Source: a virus | Length of the DNA stretch: 23,259 nucleotides | Strand: one strand, 5' to 3' | Virus record (IMG/VR): IMGVR_UViG_3300029448_000465 | Location: 1 to 23,259 of that record | Shown here: positions 1 to 6,773 of the stretch, piece after piece | Layout of the letters: each line of letters starts with the position of its first letter | How positions within the stretch are numbered: position 1 is the first letter of the stretch | Translations under genes and position numbers: made by a program | Notes under the pieces: model-generated | Seen by the model: only the letters and a program-made list of their open reading frames with translations | Told to the model about the DNA's origin: nothing | Databases searched by the model: none

Positions 1-372
1 GACTATATTGGCTTTGTATATGAAATAACCGATACTGAAAATAAAATGAAGTATATCGGTAAAAAGAAGTTTTGGTCGAAGGTAACTCGCCCGCCGCTTA
101 AAGGCAAAACTCGTAAACGCAGATCGGTTAAAGAATCAGATTGGCAACAATATTATGGATCGAGTAAAGAAGTAAAAGAGTTAGTAGAAAATACGGGCGA
201 TTGGAGATTTAAACGTAAGATACTTCATTTATGTACTACACTTGGCGAAATGACATATCTTGAAATGAAAGAACAAATCGATCGAGAAGTACTTCTTAAA
301 CCAGATGAATACTATAATGCTTTTATTGGTGGTAAGATTCATAGAAATCATGTTAAAAATTTACACAAATAA
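1..372 (+). CDS. GIY-YIG-like endonuclease, 5' truncated
   Basis: The reading frame is open from base 1, so the true start lies outside the window; an internal ATG at 46 is not the likely start because it would remove the first half of the signature. The visible N-terminus contains GFVYEIT and, about 12 residues later, KYIGKKKF. This spacing matches the GIY...YIG core of the GIY-YIG nuclease fold. A YYGSS stretch follows near residue 55, as in many phage members. The family includes free-standing homing endonucleases of T4-like phages that cut DNA at intron-less or allelic sites; that role is inferred from family and is not visible here. The C-terminus is rich in Lys and Arg. The next gene has its own promoter, so this is the end of an upstream transcription unit. 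The missing N-terminus prevents checking the full catalytic set. Confidence 0.6.
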   Translation, partial: DYIGFVYEITDTENKMKYIGKKKFWSKVTRPPLKGKTRKRRSVKESDWQQYYGSSKEVKELVENTGDWRFKRKILHLCTTLGEMTYLEMKEQIDREVLLKPDEYYNAFIGGKIHRNHVKNLHK

Positions 373-375
373 TTG

Positions 376-404
376 TTTACAACTTGATGCATGTGTGATA
401 TAAT
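376..404 (+). promoter_or_regulatory. sigma-70-like early promoter for rnh operon
   Basis: TTTACA at 376-381 and TATAAT at 399-404 are separated by exactly 17 nt. The start of transcription should fall near 411, leaving a roughly 20-nt leader with a Shine-Dalgarno (AAAAGGA) before the ATG at 432. The same box pair and spacing recur at several other gene starts in the window. Confidence 0.75.
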
Positions 405-431
405 ATACTAACAATTGAAAAGGATTATAAT

Positions 432-1289
432 ATGATATTAGTAGATTATTCAGGAATCTGTATGGGCGCATATTTTGCTCGAGGTTCTGGACCCGATGAA
501 GGATTACTTCGGCATTTTATTCTTAACTCATTAAGAATGCATAACGCAAAATTCAAAGACGAATACGGCAAAATGGTATTGTGTTGTGATGGTGGATCAT
601 GGCGTAAAGATGTATTTCCAGAATATAAAGCGAATCGCAAAAAAGATCGAGAAACATCAGATCATGATTGGCCAGATATATTTGAAAAATTTACAAAAAT
701 ACGTAACGAAATAAACGAACATCTGCCGTTTGATGTAATACACGAATACGGTGTAGAAGCAGATGATATTATTGCTACGCTAGTTCAAGAAACACAAGAG
801 TTTGGTAAACACGAACCAATTATGATTATATCTGCGGATAAAGATTTTATTCAATTGCAAAAGTATAATAACATAAAGCAATATTCTCCTCTTACTAGAA
901 AGTTTATTACCGATAATAATCCAATTAGATATCAATTTGAGCATACGCTAAAAGGTGATAGTAGCGATGGTGTACCAAATGTATTATCAGATGATGATGC
1001 GCTATGTAACGATGATAAACGTCAAAGCCCACTATCTAAGAAAAAGATAGAATCATGGTGGGAAAACCGAGATAATTTACAGACAACAATGCCAGAGCAC
1101 ATATATCGTAATTTTCAACGCAACGATCATGTAATTAATCTTGATCGCATACCAGAAGATCTTAAAACTAAAATATTATCTAATTATGAATCGATTAAAT
1201 CAACTCCAAATATGAAAGTATTAAATTATCTTGTAGTTAATCGACTTAATAATTTAATCGAATCAGTAGGAGATTTTCATAGACCATGA
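432..1289 (+). CDS. rnh: T4-type RNase H, 5'-3' exonuclease (FEN-like)
   Basis: This is a 285-residue member of the FEN/5'-nuclease superfamily, most like the T4 Rnh protein, which removes RNA primers from lagging-strand fragments. Visible motifs in order are the N-terminal metal-binding Asp (MILVDYS), CDGGSWRKDVFPEYKANR near residues 52-70 (the helical arch region), GVEADDIIATL near 106-116, SADKDFIQLQ near 134-143, and the helix-hairpin-helix-proximal GDSSDGVPNV near 175-184. All carry the acidic residues expected to bind two metals. T4 Rnh is of similar size (about 305 residues). The start is supported by AAAAGGA 7-8 nt upstream. The stop overlaps the next start as ATGA, implying coupled translation. 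It is the first gene after a strong promoter and probably early. Confidence 0.9.
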   Translation: MILVDYSGICMGAYFARGSGPDEGLLRHFILNSLRMHNAKFKDEYGKMVLCCDGGSWRKDVFPEYKANRKKDRETSDHDWPDIFEKFTKIRNEINEHLPFDVIHEYGVEADDIIATLVQETQEFGKHEPIMIISADKDFIQLQKYNNIKQYSPLTRKFITDNNPIRYQFEHTLKGDSSDGVPNVLSDDDALCNDDKRQSPLSKKKIESWWENRDNLQTTMPEHIYRNFQRNDHVINLDRIPEDLKTKILSNYESIKSTPNMKVLNYLVVNRLNNLIESVGDFHRP

Positions 1290-2140
1290 ATGCGTTTGTA
1301 TTAAATAATATATTAGATTCATCATCAGTTGAATTACTAAAAACTAGTATCAAAAATAGACAAAAGTTTTTCGAAGATAATTCATTTTATGCCGAAGCGA
1401 ATTGGTTAGATTACGGCGCTTCTCCAAATAATTTAATCGAAAAATATATATTAGATACACATAAAATGGCATATACTGGTAATGAAAAAATTGCTGGGTT
1501 TGAATGGTGGATTCATGATATTTATGAAGAAAGCCATTTGGTTGGTTTACATTTTGATCTTGATGAAGAACATCATCATAACACAAATAATCGTGTATGT
1601 CCATTAAGATCAACAGTAACATATTTAACCGACACAGTTGACGCTCCTACATTATTGTTAGATTTAATGCAATTATCTCCAGATCCAAATAATGTAACTG
1701 ACACTATTAATCAAGCTGCATATTCTTATCCTAAAGTTGGCAAAATGTTATCTTTCGATTCAAGATATTTACATGCTGCGCTACCACCAGATTTTGCATT
1801 TAGAAGATTATGTCTCATGTATAACGTTTGGAATTATAAATTACCATGGCTAAATGATCCTTCTCTTTGGCCTGAAAATTGGGATAAAGTAAATACATTA
1901 AAAATACCAAATAAGAATTTTATAGAAGAAATAAATAAAAACTTTAAACCAAATAATAGTGTAAAAGAAAAAACAGCTACGCTAGTTAATGAAAATCAAG
2001 TTGAAACTGAAGAACATACATTAAGTATATACGATTTAACATTCGATATAGAATTGATTTACGAAAAAAATGTAGAAGAAGATTTTGTTGTTATGAATCA
2101 TGATGTAAAAGTAGAAAGGATGATATGTTCAAATGAGTGA
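1286..2140 (+). CDS. 2OG-Fe(II) oxygenase-like protein
   Basis: This is a 284-residue protein with the arrangement of a 2-oxoglutarate/Fe(II) dioxygenase. HFDLDEEHHH near residues 94-103 supplies an H-x-D metal pair. The distal His is probably in RYLHAALP near residue 160, and an Arg shortly after (FRRLCLMYNVW) would hold the 2-oxoglutarate carboxylate. The C-terminal 80 or so residues are charged and look like a separate extension. Such oxygenases are common in marine T4-like phages and usually have unknown substrates. The start overlaps the RNase H stop by 4 nt and AGGAG lies about 14 nt upstream. The end overlaps the next gene by 8 nt. The substrate (protein, nucleobase or lipopolysaccharide) cannot be read from sequence. 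A second, unrelated 2OG oxygenase lies at 14841. Confidence 0.65.
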   Translation: MNAFVLNNILDSSSVELLKTSIKNRQKFFEDNSFYAEANWLDYGASPNNLIEKYILDTHKMAYTGNEKIAGFEWWIHDIYEESHLVGLHFDLDEEHHHNTNNRVCPLRSTVTYLTDTVDAPTLLLDLMQLSPDPNNVTDTINQAAYSYPKVGKMLSFDSRYLHAALPPDFAFRRLCLMYNVWNYKLPWLNDPSLWPENWDKVNTLKIPNKNFIEEINKNFKPNNSVKEKTATLVNENQVETEEHTLSIYDLTFDIELIYEKNVEEDFVVMNHDVKVERMICSNE

Positions 2141-2546
2141 AGAATATAAAACAATATATGGCGTTTTAGAAAAAGCAAATGAATTAAAACAACCTAAACG
2201 AAGAATACAATTTTTAAAAGATAACGAATCGTTTGGTTTAATAACAATATTTCAAGGTAATTTTAAAAAAGAAATAGATTTTCATATGCCAGAAGGTGCA
2301 CCACCATTTAAGGAAAATAATGATACACCTAAATTAGAAAATAAATTATTTAATTTTGGTCCGTGTTTTCAACAAGGATCAAATGTTCATCAATGGGCAA
2401 GAGAAGGTGAATTTATAAAAATATTGCAAAATGTAAATAAAAAGGATGCTGAAGTTATTGTTGCAATGAAAGATAAAACACTTACAGATATTTTTCCAAA
2501 TATTACAAAAGAAATAGTCGAAAAAGCATGGCCTAAACTTTTGTGA
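2133..2546 (+). CDS. conserved T4-like marine phage protein (DUF6433-like)
   Basis: This is a 137-residue soluble protein with no signal peptide or membrane segment. From memory it resembles a conserved protein of T4-like cyanophages and pelagiphages (DUF6433-like). Shared features are an N-terminal helical segment with a K-x2-R-x2-FL pattern, a central DFHMPEGAPPFK stretch near residues 50-61, and a C-terminal VIVAMKDKTLTDIFPNIT segment. The function is unknown. The conserved MPEG.PPF core is the best diagnostic. The start lies 8 nt inside the previous gene, with AAAGGA about 12 nt upstream, so it belongs to the rnh operon. The next gene has its own promoter. Confidence 0.6.
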   Translation: MSEEYKTIYGVLEKANELKQPKRRIQFLKDNESFGLITIFQGNFKKEIDFHMPEGAPPFKENNDTPKLENKLFNFGPCFQQGSNVHQWAREGEFIKILQNVNKKDAEVIVAMKDKTLTDIFPNITKEIVEKAWPKLL

Positions 2547-2553
2547 TTATTTA

Positions 2554-2582
2554 TTGTACAATTTTCTTAGGTTGTGTTATAT
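2554..2582 (+). promoter_or_regulatory. probable sigma-70-like promoter
   Basis: TTGTAC at 2554-2559 and TTATAT at 2577-2582 are spaced by 17 nt, in the 73-nt gap between two genes. The -10 is weaker than at other promoters here. GAGGA follows before the ATG at 2620. Confidence 0.5.
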
Positions 2583-2619
2583 TCCTTATATGGTTTATTA
2601 ATAGCGAGGACGCAGACTA

Positions 2620-3162
2620 ATGAATATATTTGTACTAAATGAAAACGCAAAAGTAGCAGCTCAAGAACATTGTGACAAACATGTTGTTAAAATGATTATT
2701 GAATCTGCACAGATGTTATCCACAGCTCATCGAATACTTGACGGTAAAGAAACACGTAAGCCATCAAAATCTGGCAAACGTATCGTTAAATATTGGGAGA
2801 TGGATAATCAATATGATGAAAATCTATTATACAAAGCAGTACATATGAAACATCCTTGCACTCTTTGGACAATGGAATCATCAGAAAATTATTATTGGCA
2901 TTGGGAGTTGTTTAATGCTCTTTGTGACGAATACATTCATCGATACAAAAAAATACATAAGACAGATGAATTACTTCGAGGTAAGTTACTAACACCACCA
3001 AAAAATATCCCGCATGGACCGATGACACCCTTCCGTCAAGCAATCTTTGATGACTGTAAAGGTCCAGATCCCGTTAAAGCATATAGAAAATATTACCACG
3101 CAAAGACATTTAAAATGGTATGGACAAATCGGAAAGTTCCAGCGTGGTATTCATATAAATAG
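2620..3162 (+). CDS. conserved phage protein of unknown function
   Basis: This is a 180-residue protein whose pattern recurs in many tailed phages, mainly marine. It has an N-terminal MNIFVLNEN, then HCDKHVVKMIIESAQ near residues 17-31, KHPCTLW near 77-83, and a C-terminal FRQAIFDDCKGPDPVKAYRKYY region. The invariant-looking His, Cys, Asp and Lys residues suggest an enzyme or nucleic-acid-binding protein. I do not recognise a characterised family, and a pyrimidine-dimer glycosylase label would not be supported by visible residues. The protein is soluble. The start is supported by GAGGA upstream. The last codons Tyr-Lys-stop (TAT AAA TAG) themselves form the late promoter for the next unit, so the two transcription units are physically fused. 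Confidence 0.75.
   Translation: MNIFVLNENAKVAAQEHCDKHVVKMIIESAQMLSTAHRILDGKETRKPSKSGKRIVKYWEMDNQYDENLLYKAVHMKHPCTLWTMESSENYYWHWELFNALCDEYIHRYKKIHKTDELLRGKLLTPPKNIPHGPMTPFRQAIFDDCKGPDPVKAYRKYYHAKTFKMVWTNRKVPAWYSYK
3154..3161 (+). promoter_or_regulatory. T4-type late promoter TATAAATA
   Basis: An exact TATAAATA overlaps the stop codon of the preceding gene. T4 late promoters consist essentially of this octamer at -13 to -6, read by gp55. Transcription would start near 3167, just ahead of the glutamine aptamer at 3171. Confidence 0.75.
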
Positions 3163-3170
3163 AATTGAAT

Positions 3171-3226
3171 TACGTTCACCCGAAAGGGCGGAAGTACTCA
3201 CACAGTGTGAGGAAGGAACGCACCGT
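3171..3226 (+). promoter_or_regulatory. glutamine riboswitch (glnA / downstream-peptide motif)
   Basis: The fold is a three-way junction. Closing stem P1 pairs CGTTC (3173-3177) with GAACG (3216-3220). One arm is CCC-GAAA-GGG (3179-3188). The other arm is CTCACA-CAG-TGTGAG (3197-3211). The junction strands CGGAAGTA and GAAG, and the tail GCACCG, match the conserved core of the glnA and Downstream-peptide RNA motifs as I recall them; these bind L-glutamine and occur in cyanobacteria, their phages and marine metagenomes. The aptamer ends 17 nt before the start codon at 3243, with AGGAG in the gap, suggesting control of translation or transcript fate of the small peptide gene. Confidence 0.85.
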
Positions 3227-3242
3227 AAATAGGAGAATAACA

Positions 3243-3413
3243 ATGGCTACTCTACAATATAGAGGGTCTAAAGTTGTTGCTTCTGAAAAAGCGGTGGCAA
3301 AACCTAGCATCGCTTCTTACAGAGGTTTCACATACGACCCAAACGACCCGCACTATCATGCTAAGCATATTGCTCAGACATTGAACTATCGTGGTTCAAA
3401 ATTCGAAGCATAA
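3243..3413 (+). CDS. 56-residue riboswitch-controlled peptide with YRG repeats
   Basis: This small protein begins at an ATG 7 nt after AGGAG, directly behind the glutamine aptamer. An in-frame upstream start at 3165 would run through the aptamer and is rejected. It contains three YRG motifs: LQYRGSK (residues 4-10), SYRGFTYDP (near 27-35) and LNYRGSKFEA at the C-terminus. YRG motifs define DUF4278-type small proteins, which I recall as typical products downstream of such aptamers. Some cyanobacterial peptides under glutamine riboswitches modulate nitrogen assimilation. By analogy this peptide could act on host nitrogen metabolism, but that is inference. The late promoter suggests expression late in infection. 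Confidence 0.8.
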   Translation: MATLQYRGSKVVASEKAVAKPSIASYRGFTYDPNDPHYHAKHIAQTLNYRGSKFEA

Positions 3414-3430
3414 CTTAACACAATAATAAC

Positions 3431-3472
3431 TTTCCCTCAAGCCTAGTGTTTTATAAATAGGTTTGAGGGAAA
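3431..3472 (+). repeat. 15-bp inverted repeat masking the next RBS
   Basis: Arms 3431-3445 and 3458-3472 pair over 15 bp with a single G-U; the 12-nt loop is 3446-3457. The right arm holds the GAGGG Shine-Dalgarno (3465-3469) of the gene at 3475. The late promoter octamer lies in the loop and first bases of the right arm. Read-through RNA would fold and hide the RBS. RNA started at the internal late promoter would lack the left arm. Confidence 0.75.
3452..3459 (+). promoter_or_regulatory. T4-type late promoter TATAAATA inside hairpin loop
   Basis: An exact TATAAATA octamer. With late-promoter geometry (octamer at -13 to -6), transcription starts near 3465, giving an RNA that begins at the Shine-Dalgarno and reaches the ATG at 3475 within about 10 nt. 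Confidence 0.75.
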
Positions 3473-3474
3473 AC

Positions 3475-4803
3475 ATGGCTAAGAAAAAGAAAGACCAAGA
3501 ACTTTCTGTATCTGAAGCACAAAAGATAACAGCTTATCTTTATCATAAGAAACAGAAAGAAGATGAGTTATTACGAGATGCAGCTTACGTTCTACTGAAA
3601 GAAACAAACCCAGAGTTTGATTACGAAGTAGAACCAACAGATACAGCAGACATTAAAGGCATAGATCACGTAGCATCAGCTGGTGCAAACGCGGCAACAG
3701 TTGCGGGTGCAGCGGCAGCGGCCACTACGACAGCGGCGACTACTGCAACAACAGCTGGAGTATCAACAGTCGGAGCAGCAATTGCTCAATTACAATCATT
3801 AGGAACTGCAGGCGTTATTGCTATGTCTTCAGCAGTTTATTTCCAAGGTAGTTCAGTTTATGATAATGTAGATGTAATGATAGATGAAGTTACACCTATG
3901 ATTGAAGAATTAGTTGTTACAGGTACAATTACCCCTCCTCCAGAATCATCATTTTATGGTCAAGAAATACCTAAGACCACAAGCTTCGTCGGAGTTAAAG
4001 TTGGAGAGGCTCGTGAGAAGCCGGCTGAAGATTCCGATCAACCATCAACAGAAGAAGGTACTAATGACTCAACATCAGAGAATCAAACATCAACAAAGGA
4101 TACGGAAAAATCAAAAGGCGAAGCTAAATCAGGCAAGCCGAACGAAAAGCAAACCGTAACTAAAGATGAAAAAACTGATGAAGAAGAGTCTGAAGAAACC
4201 GAAGAATCTGAAGACTCTTCTAAAGATGAAGAAGCCGAAAAAAAGCCTAAGAAAAAAGGTGGATTCTTTGGTTTATTTGCAGATGATGAAGAAGAGGAAG
4301 AAGAATCTGATGAAGAGGAAAAGCCTAGTGACGAAGTTCAAGAAGAAACTCGAAACGAAGAAGTGGCAAAAGAAAAACCGCCAGCAGATGAACCTAAAGA
4401 AGAACCAACGCAAGAACCTAAGCCTGAACCCCAACAAGAATCTCGTGGACTGTTCAGCATGTTTGCAGCAGCAGTTGCGCCTGATGAACCAACCGAAGTT
4501 GACGAACCTAAATTGGATGAGCCTCAAGCTTTAAGTTCTTTACCTCCAGTTGAATTATCTCCAGCAGTAATCGAAGCTTCTGAAAGTGTATCTGATGCAG
4601 AGCTTGAAGAAGCTGGTATTTCAAGAGACGATTTTGAAATAGCGTTACAAGAAATGCATGAAATGCCGCTAGAAGTAGATGAAACGATTTTTAATGAACA
4701 AATAGAAGAAGAAATAGAAGAGGAAATACAAGAAGACGAAACTATTAATTGGACTGAAGTATTCGGTCCAGCCTACGAAGAAACGGACGCTACACCAATA
4801 TGA
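3475..4803 (+). CDS. late acidic low-complexity protein with Ala/Thr-rich segment
   Basis: This 442-residue protein is not recognised. The start chosen is the ATG at 3475 with GAGGG 5 nt upstream; a TTG at 3463 is in frame but would start inside the RBS. Residues 1-50 are charged and helical. Residues about 68-122 form an Ala/Thr/Gly-rich hydrophobic stretch that could be one or two membrane or amphipathic helices. Residues about 180-320 are an extended Glu/Lys/Pro/Ser low-complexity region. Two aromatic motifs interrupt it: KKGGFFGLFADDEE near 259-272 and SRGLFSMFAAA near 323-333. The remaining C-terminus stays strongly acidic. Late expression and overlap (ATGA) with a small membrane protein suggest a virion, envelope or lysis-related role, but no function is proven. 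Strongly acidic phage proteins can also be DNA mimics or scaffold-like. Confidence 0.75.
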   Translation: MAKKKKDQELSVSEAQKITAYLYHKKQKEDELLRDAAYVLLKETNPEFDYEVEPTDTADIKGIDHVASAGANAATVAGAAAAATTTAATTATTAGVSTVGAAIAQLQSLGTAGVIAMSSAVYFQGSSVYDNVDVMIDEVTPMIEELVVTGTITPPPESSFYGQEIPKTTSFVGVKVGEAREKPAEDSDQPSTEEGTNDSTSENQTSTKDTEKSKGEAKSGKPNEKQTVTKDEKTDEEESEETEESEDSSKDEEAEKKPKKKGGFFGLFADDEEEEEESDEEEKPSDEVQEETRNEEVAKEKPPADEPKEEPTQEPKPEPQQESRGLFSMFAAAVAPDEPTEVDEPKLDEPQALSSLPPVELSPAVIEASESVSDAELEEAGISRDDFEIALQEMHEMPLEVDETIFNEQIEEEIEEEIQEDETINWTEVFGPAYEETDATPI

Positions 4804-4985
4804 TACACTTACAAATAATATGGGATATGATAAAAGACAATATGCTTGACACGGGTATTGCTCTAGTGGGATTGATTGCACTACTTGCAATGTTTATTCC
4901 ACCTGACTCACCTGTTGGTAGGTTCTTTGCTACTCTCGGGGAAGGATTAAAATTTATTAAAGGAATATTTACAAAAGGAAAATAA
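4800..4985 (+). CDS. small single-span membrane protein
   Basis: A 61-residue protein whose ATG overlaps the previous stop as ATGA, so its translation is probably coupled. Residues about 17-33 (TGIALVGLIALLAMFIP) form one hydrophobic span, followed by a PPDSP turn, a short amphipathic segment and a basic tail ending KGIFTKGK. Size and topology would fit a holin-like or accessory membrane protein. No family signature is visible, so no function is assigned. It lies between the acidic late protein and the PEP-CTERM protein, within what looks like one late operon (next start after a 1-nt gap), which supports an envelope-related role. Confidence 0.65.
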   Translation: MIHLQIIWDMIKDNMLDTGIALVGLIALLAMFIPPDSPVGRFFATLGEGLKFIKGIFTKGK

Positions 4986-4986
4986 A

Positions 4987-5577
4987 ATGAAAAAACTAAT
5001 TAGTTTTATTTTGTTATGTTCTACAGTATGTTTTGGTGATTTGATAACAACATTTGATTTTGATATCAAAGAATCAACTGTTTTACAATTTAGTAGACCC
5101 GGATGGAATAGTACTAATTCTATTTTCTATTATAACTTAGCTTACTTTACAGTAGATACCGCGGGAGATTGGAAAGCTCAAAATAATTTAATAACTTCTA
5201 ACGACTCGTTTGATTATACAAATTATCAGGTTCAAATAGAAAATAATCCTTGGTTTGCAGCTGATACTTATGTGTACCTTTATAAAGATACATTTGATGC
5301 ATCAGATCCGTCAAAAAATCTTATAGCGGAAAACGATGATGGTTTCGGTCGTGGTAATGGTGTTCAATTTGAATTATCATATAATTTAGAAACTAACACA
5401 ACTTATTGGGCAGTCATTACTACATATGAACCCGAAGAAGAAATCAGCGGTATGGTTTCTGTAATTGGCCCGCAAGGTGCAGGTATAAACTTAGTTACAA
5501 TACCTGAACCATACGCAGTGAGCTTAATTGCTATATCAGGATTAGGTTTATTAGTAGGAAGAAGATTATTTAGGTGA
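4987..5577 (+). CDS. secreted PEP-CTERM surface protein
   Basis: A 196-residue exported protein. An N-terminal signal peptide (MKKLISFILLCSTVCFG, residues 1-17) is followed by a beta-rich domain. This contains DTYVYLYKDTFD and LIAENDDGFGRGNG, with Asp/Gly-rich loops like those of pre-peptidase C-terminal/PPC-like domains of secreted proteins. The end has the three-part PEP-CTERM signal: IPEP at 172-175, a hydrophobic helix of about 15 residues (AVSLIAISGLGLLVG) and a terminal RRLFR. In bacteria this signal is processed by exosortase (EpsH/XrtA) and the proteins are linked to extracellular polysaccharide. A phage carrying one is unusual and suggests host-cell surface display during late infection. 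AAAGGA 8 nt upstream supports the start. It is followed by a barrel protein. Confidence 0.8.
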   Translation: MKKLISFILLCSTVCFGDLITTFDFDIKESTVLQFSRPGWNSTNSIFYYNLAYFTVDTAGDWKAQNNLITSNDSFDYTNYQVQIENNPWFAADTYVYLYKDTFDASDPSKNLIAENDDGFGRGNGVQFELSYNLETNTTYWAVITTYEPEEEISGMVSVIGPQGAGINLVTIPEPYAVSLIAISGLGLLVGRRLFR

Positions 5578-5583
5578 ATGTTT

Positions 5584-6756
5584 ATGAAAAGGCTTTTTTG
5601 TTTATTTGTATTATTGCTATCAGTTTCATCCTCGCATGGATTACTGAACGATTTAATAATAGTTAAAAATCATACTCGTCCAGGATATGATGATAATGTT
5701 TTTACTCGTACCTCAGGTAACGAAACGGGTTCTTTTTATGTAGAACAAATAGTAAGCATCGATGCTATATTATCTGCGAATCAAAGGCACATGTTATCTA
5801 CGATGTATAGTCCAAAATATGTTTATAGGGATTTAGATCAGAAGCAGTTACTATATCATACTTGGGTTACGAAAATGCAATACAAACCTACACCAAAAAG
5901 TACCTTTGATATATCTCATAAATGGACAACATCAGAACGAGAACCAACTGACATTGATGCTGACGTCGATATTACTTGGGCCCAAACACAAACAGATTTA
6001 CAATTTTCTCACACATTTTCTAGAAGATCTTCAACAGTAATCGGACTAAGCCGCAAAACAAAAGAATGGTCAGAAAATTTATTGGCAGTTGGCGAGATGT
6101 ATACTGACGGAGACTTTGAACAATATTCAGCTAATGTTCATCAAATATATGAATTAATTAAAGGAAGACTTTTTTGGACAACAGGCGTTGAAGCTACTCG
6201 ACATGAGTATGTAAACGATAGAGGTGGATTTCACGGCGGAGATTTATATAATAATATAATATATGTATTGGGTAAATCAACAATTTTGCAATTAGATTGT
6301 TGGTACGGACACTCAACGACTGTATTACAAGAAGACGAAACCGATGGTGGAGGTTGGGGGCCATCGTGGAAAGCATCACTTAATTCTCAGCTAGCTCAAA
6401 ATTTAATGACAGGTTTATCATTTACATACGAAACAGTAGATTCTTCTATTGCATTTTGGAACGCAAAAGATATTTATAAAGCAATGATAAATGTTAAATA
6501 CAATATAACACCGAAACTAGAAACAATGTCTGCAGTAGTTCTCTCGGAAAGTAGTTATCTTGAGGACTACGACAGAAACGGAACTGGCCTTACCAGAAAA
6601 GACTATCTCGGTGTTGTTATATGGAATACTACATACAATATAAATAGAAATCATGCAGTCGAATTAAACTTTATGGGATTCGCAATGAACCCGCATAAAG
6701 AACTTGAAGGCGTGGCTAGAAATAAATTAACTTTAGGATATAAGTTAACACTTTAA
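5584..6756 (+). CDS. outer-membrane beta-barrel protein
   Basis: A 390-residue exported protein. The ATG at 5584 is preferred over 5578 because AGGTGA ends at 5577, leaving a normal 6-nt spacing. A signal peptide (MKRLFCLFVLLLSVSSSHG) is followed by alternating polar/hydrophobic beta strands throughout, with many aromatic residues and a terminal strand NKLTLGYKLTL, as in outer-membrane barrels. The early segment TRPGYDDNVFTRTSGN resembles the start of BBP2-like porins found beside exopolysaccharide and PEP-CTERM genes in bacteria. It directly follows the PEP-CTERM gene and shares its transcript. Possible roles are superinfection exclusion, envelope remodelling or a transport pore; none is shown by the sequence. 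A phage tail fibre is unlikely given the signal peptide. Confidence 0.7.
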   Translation: MKRLFCLFVLLLSVSSSHGLLNDLIIVKNHTRPGYDDNVFTRTSGNETGSFYVEQIVSIDAILSANQRHMLSTMYSPKYVYRDLDQKQLLYHTWVTKMQYKPTPKSTFDISHKWTTSEREPTDIDADVDITWAQTQTDLQFSHTFSRRSSTVIGLSRKTKEWSENLLAVGEMYTDGDFEQYSANVHQIYELIKGRLFWTTGVEATRHEYVNDRGGFHGGDLYNNIIYVLGKSTILQLDCWYGHSTTVLQEDETDGGGWGPSWKASLNSQLAQNLMTGLSFTYETVDSSIAFWNAKDIYKAMINVKYNITPKLETMSAVVLSESSYLEDYDRNGTGLTRKDYLGVVIWNTTYNINRNHAVELNFMGFAMNPHKELEGVARNKLTLGYKLTL

Positions 6757-6760
6757 CATA

Positions 6761-6768
6761 TATAAATA
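6761..6768 (+). promoter_or_regulatory. T4-type late promoter TATAAATA, possibly leaderless
   Basis: Exact octamer five nt before the ATG at 6774. With the octamer at -13 to -6, the predicted first transcribed base is the A of the start codon, and no Shine-Dalgarno lies between. Confidence 0.7.
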
Positions 6769-6773
6769 ATTTT

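Noticed and set aside
2620-3162. Pyrimidine-dimer DNA glycosylase (T4 DenV)
   Set aside because: Length and visible motifs do not match T4 endonuclease V as I know it, so a functional label would be unsupported.
3047-3232. Alternative small gene across the late promoter and aptamer
   Set aside because: It overlaps a well-supported gene and the riboswitch in another frame and has no ribosome site.
4273-4527. Minus-strand gene
   Set aside because: It is the complement of a Glu/Lys-rich low-complexity tract, giving an artificial Phe/Arg-rich product. No minus-strand frame in the window shows a promoter, ribosome site or family motif.
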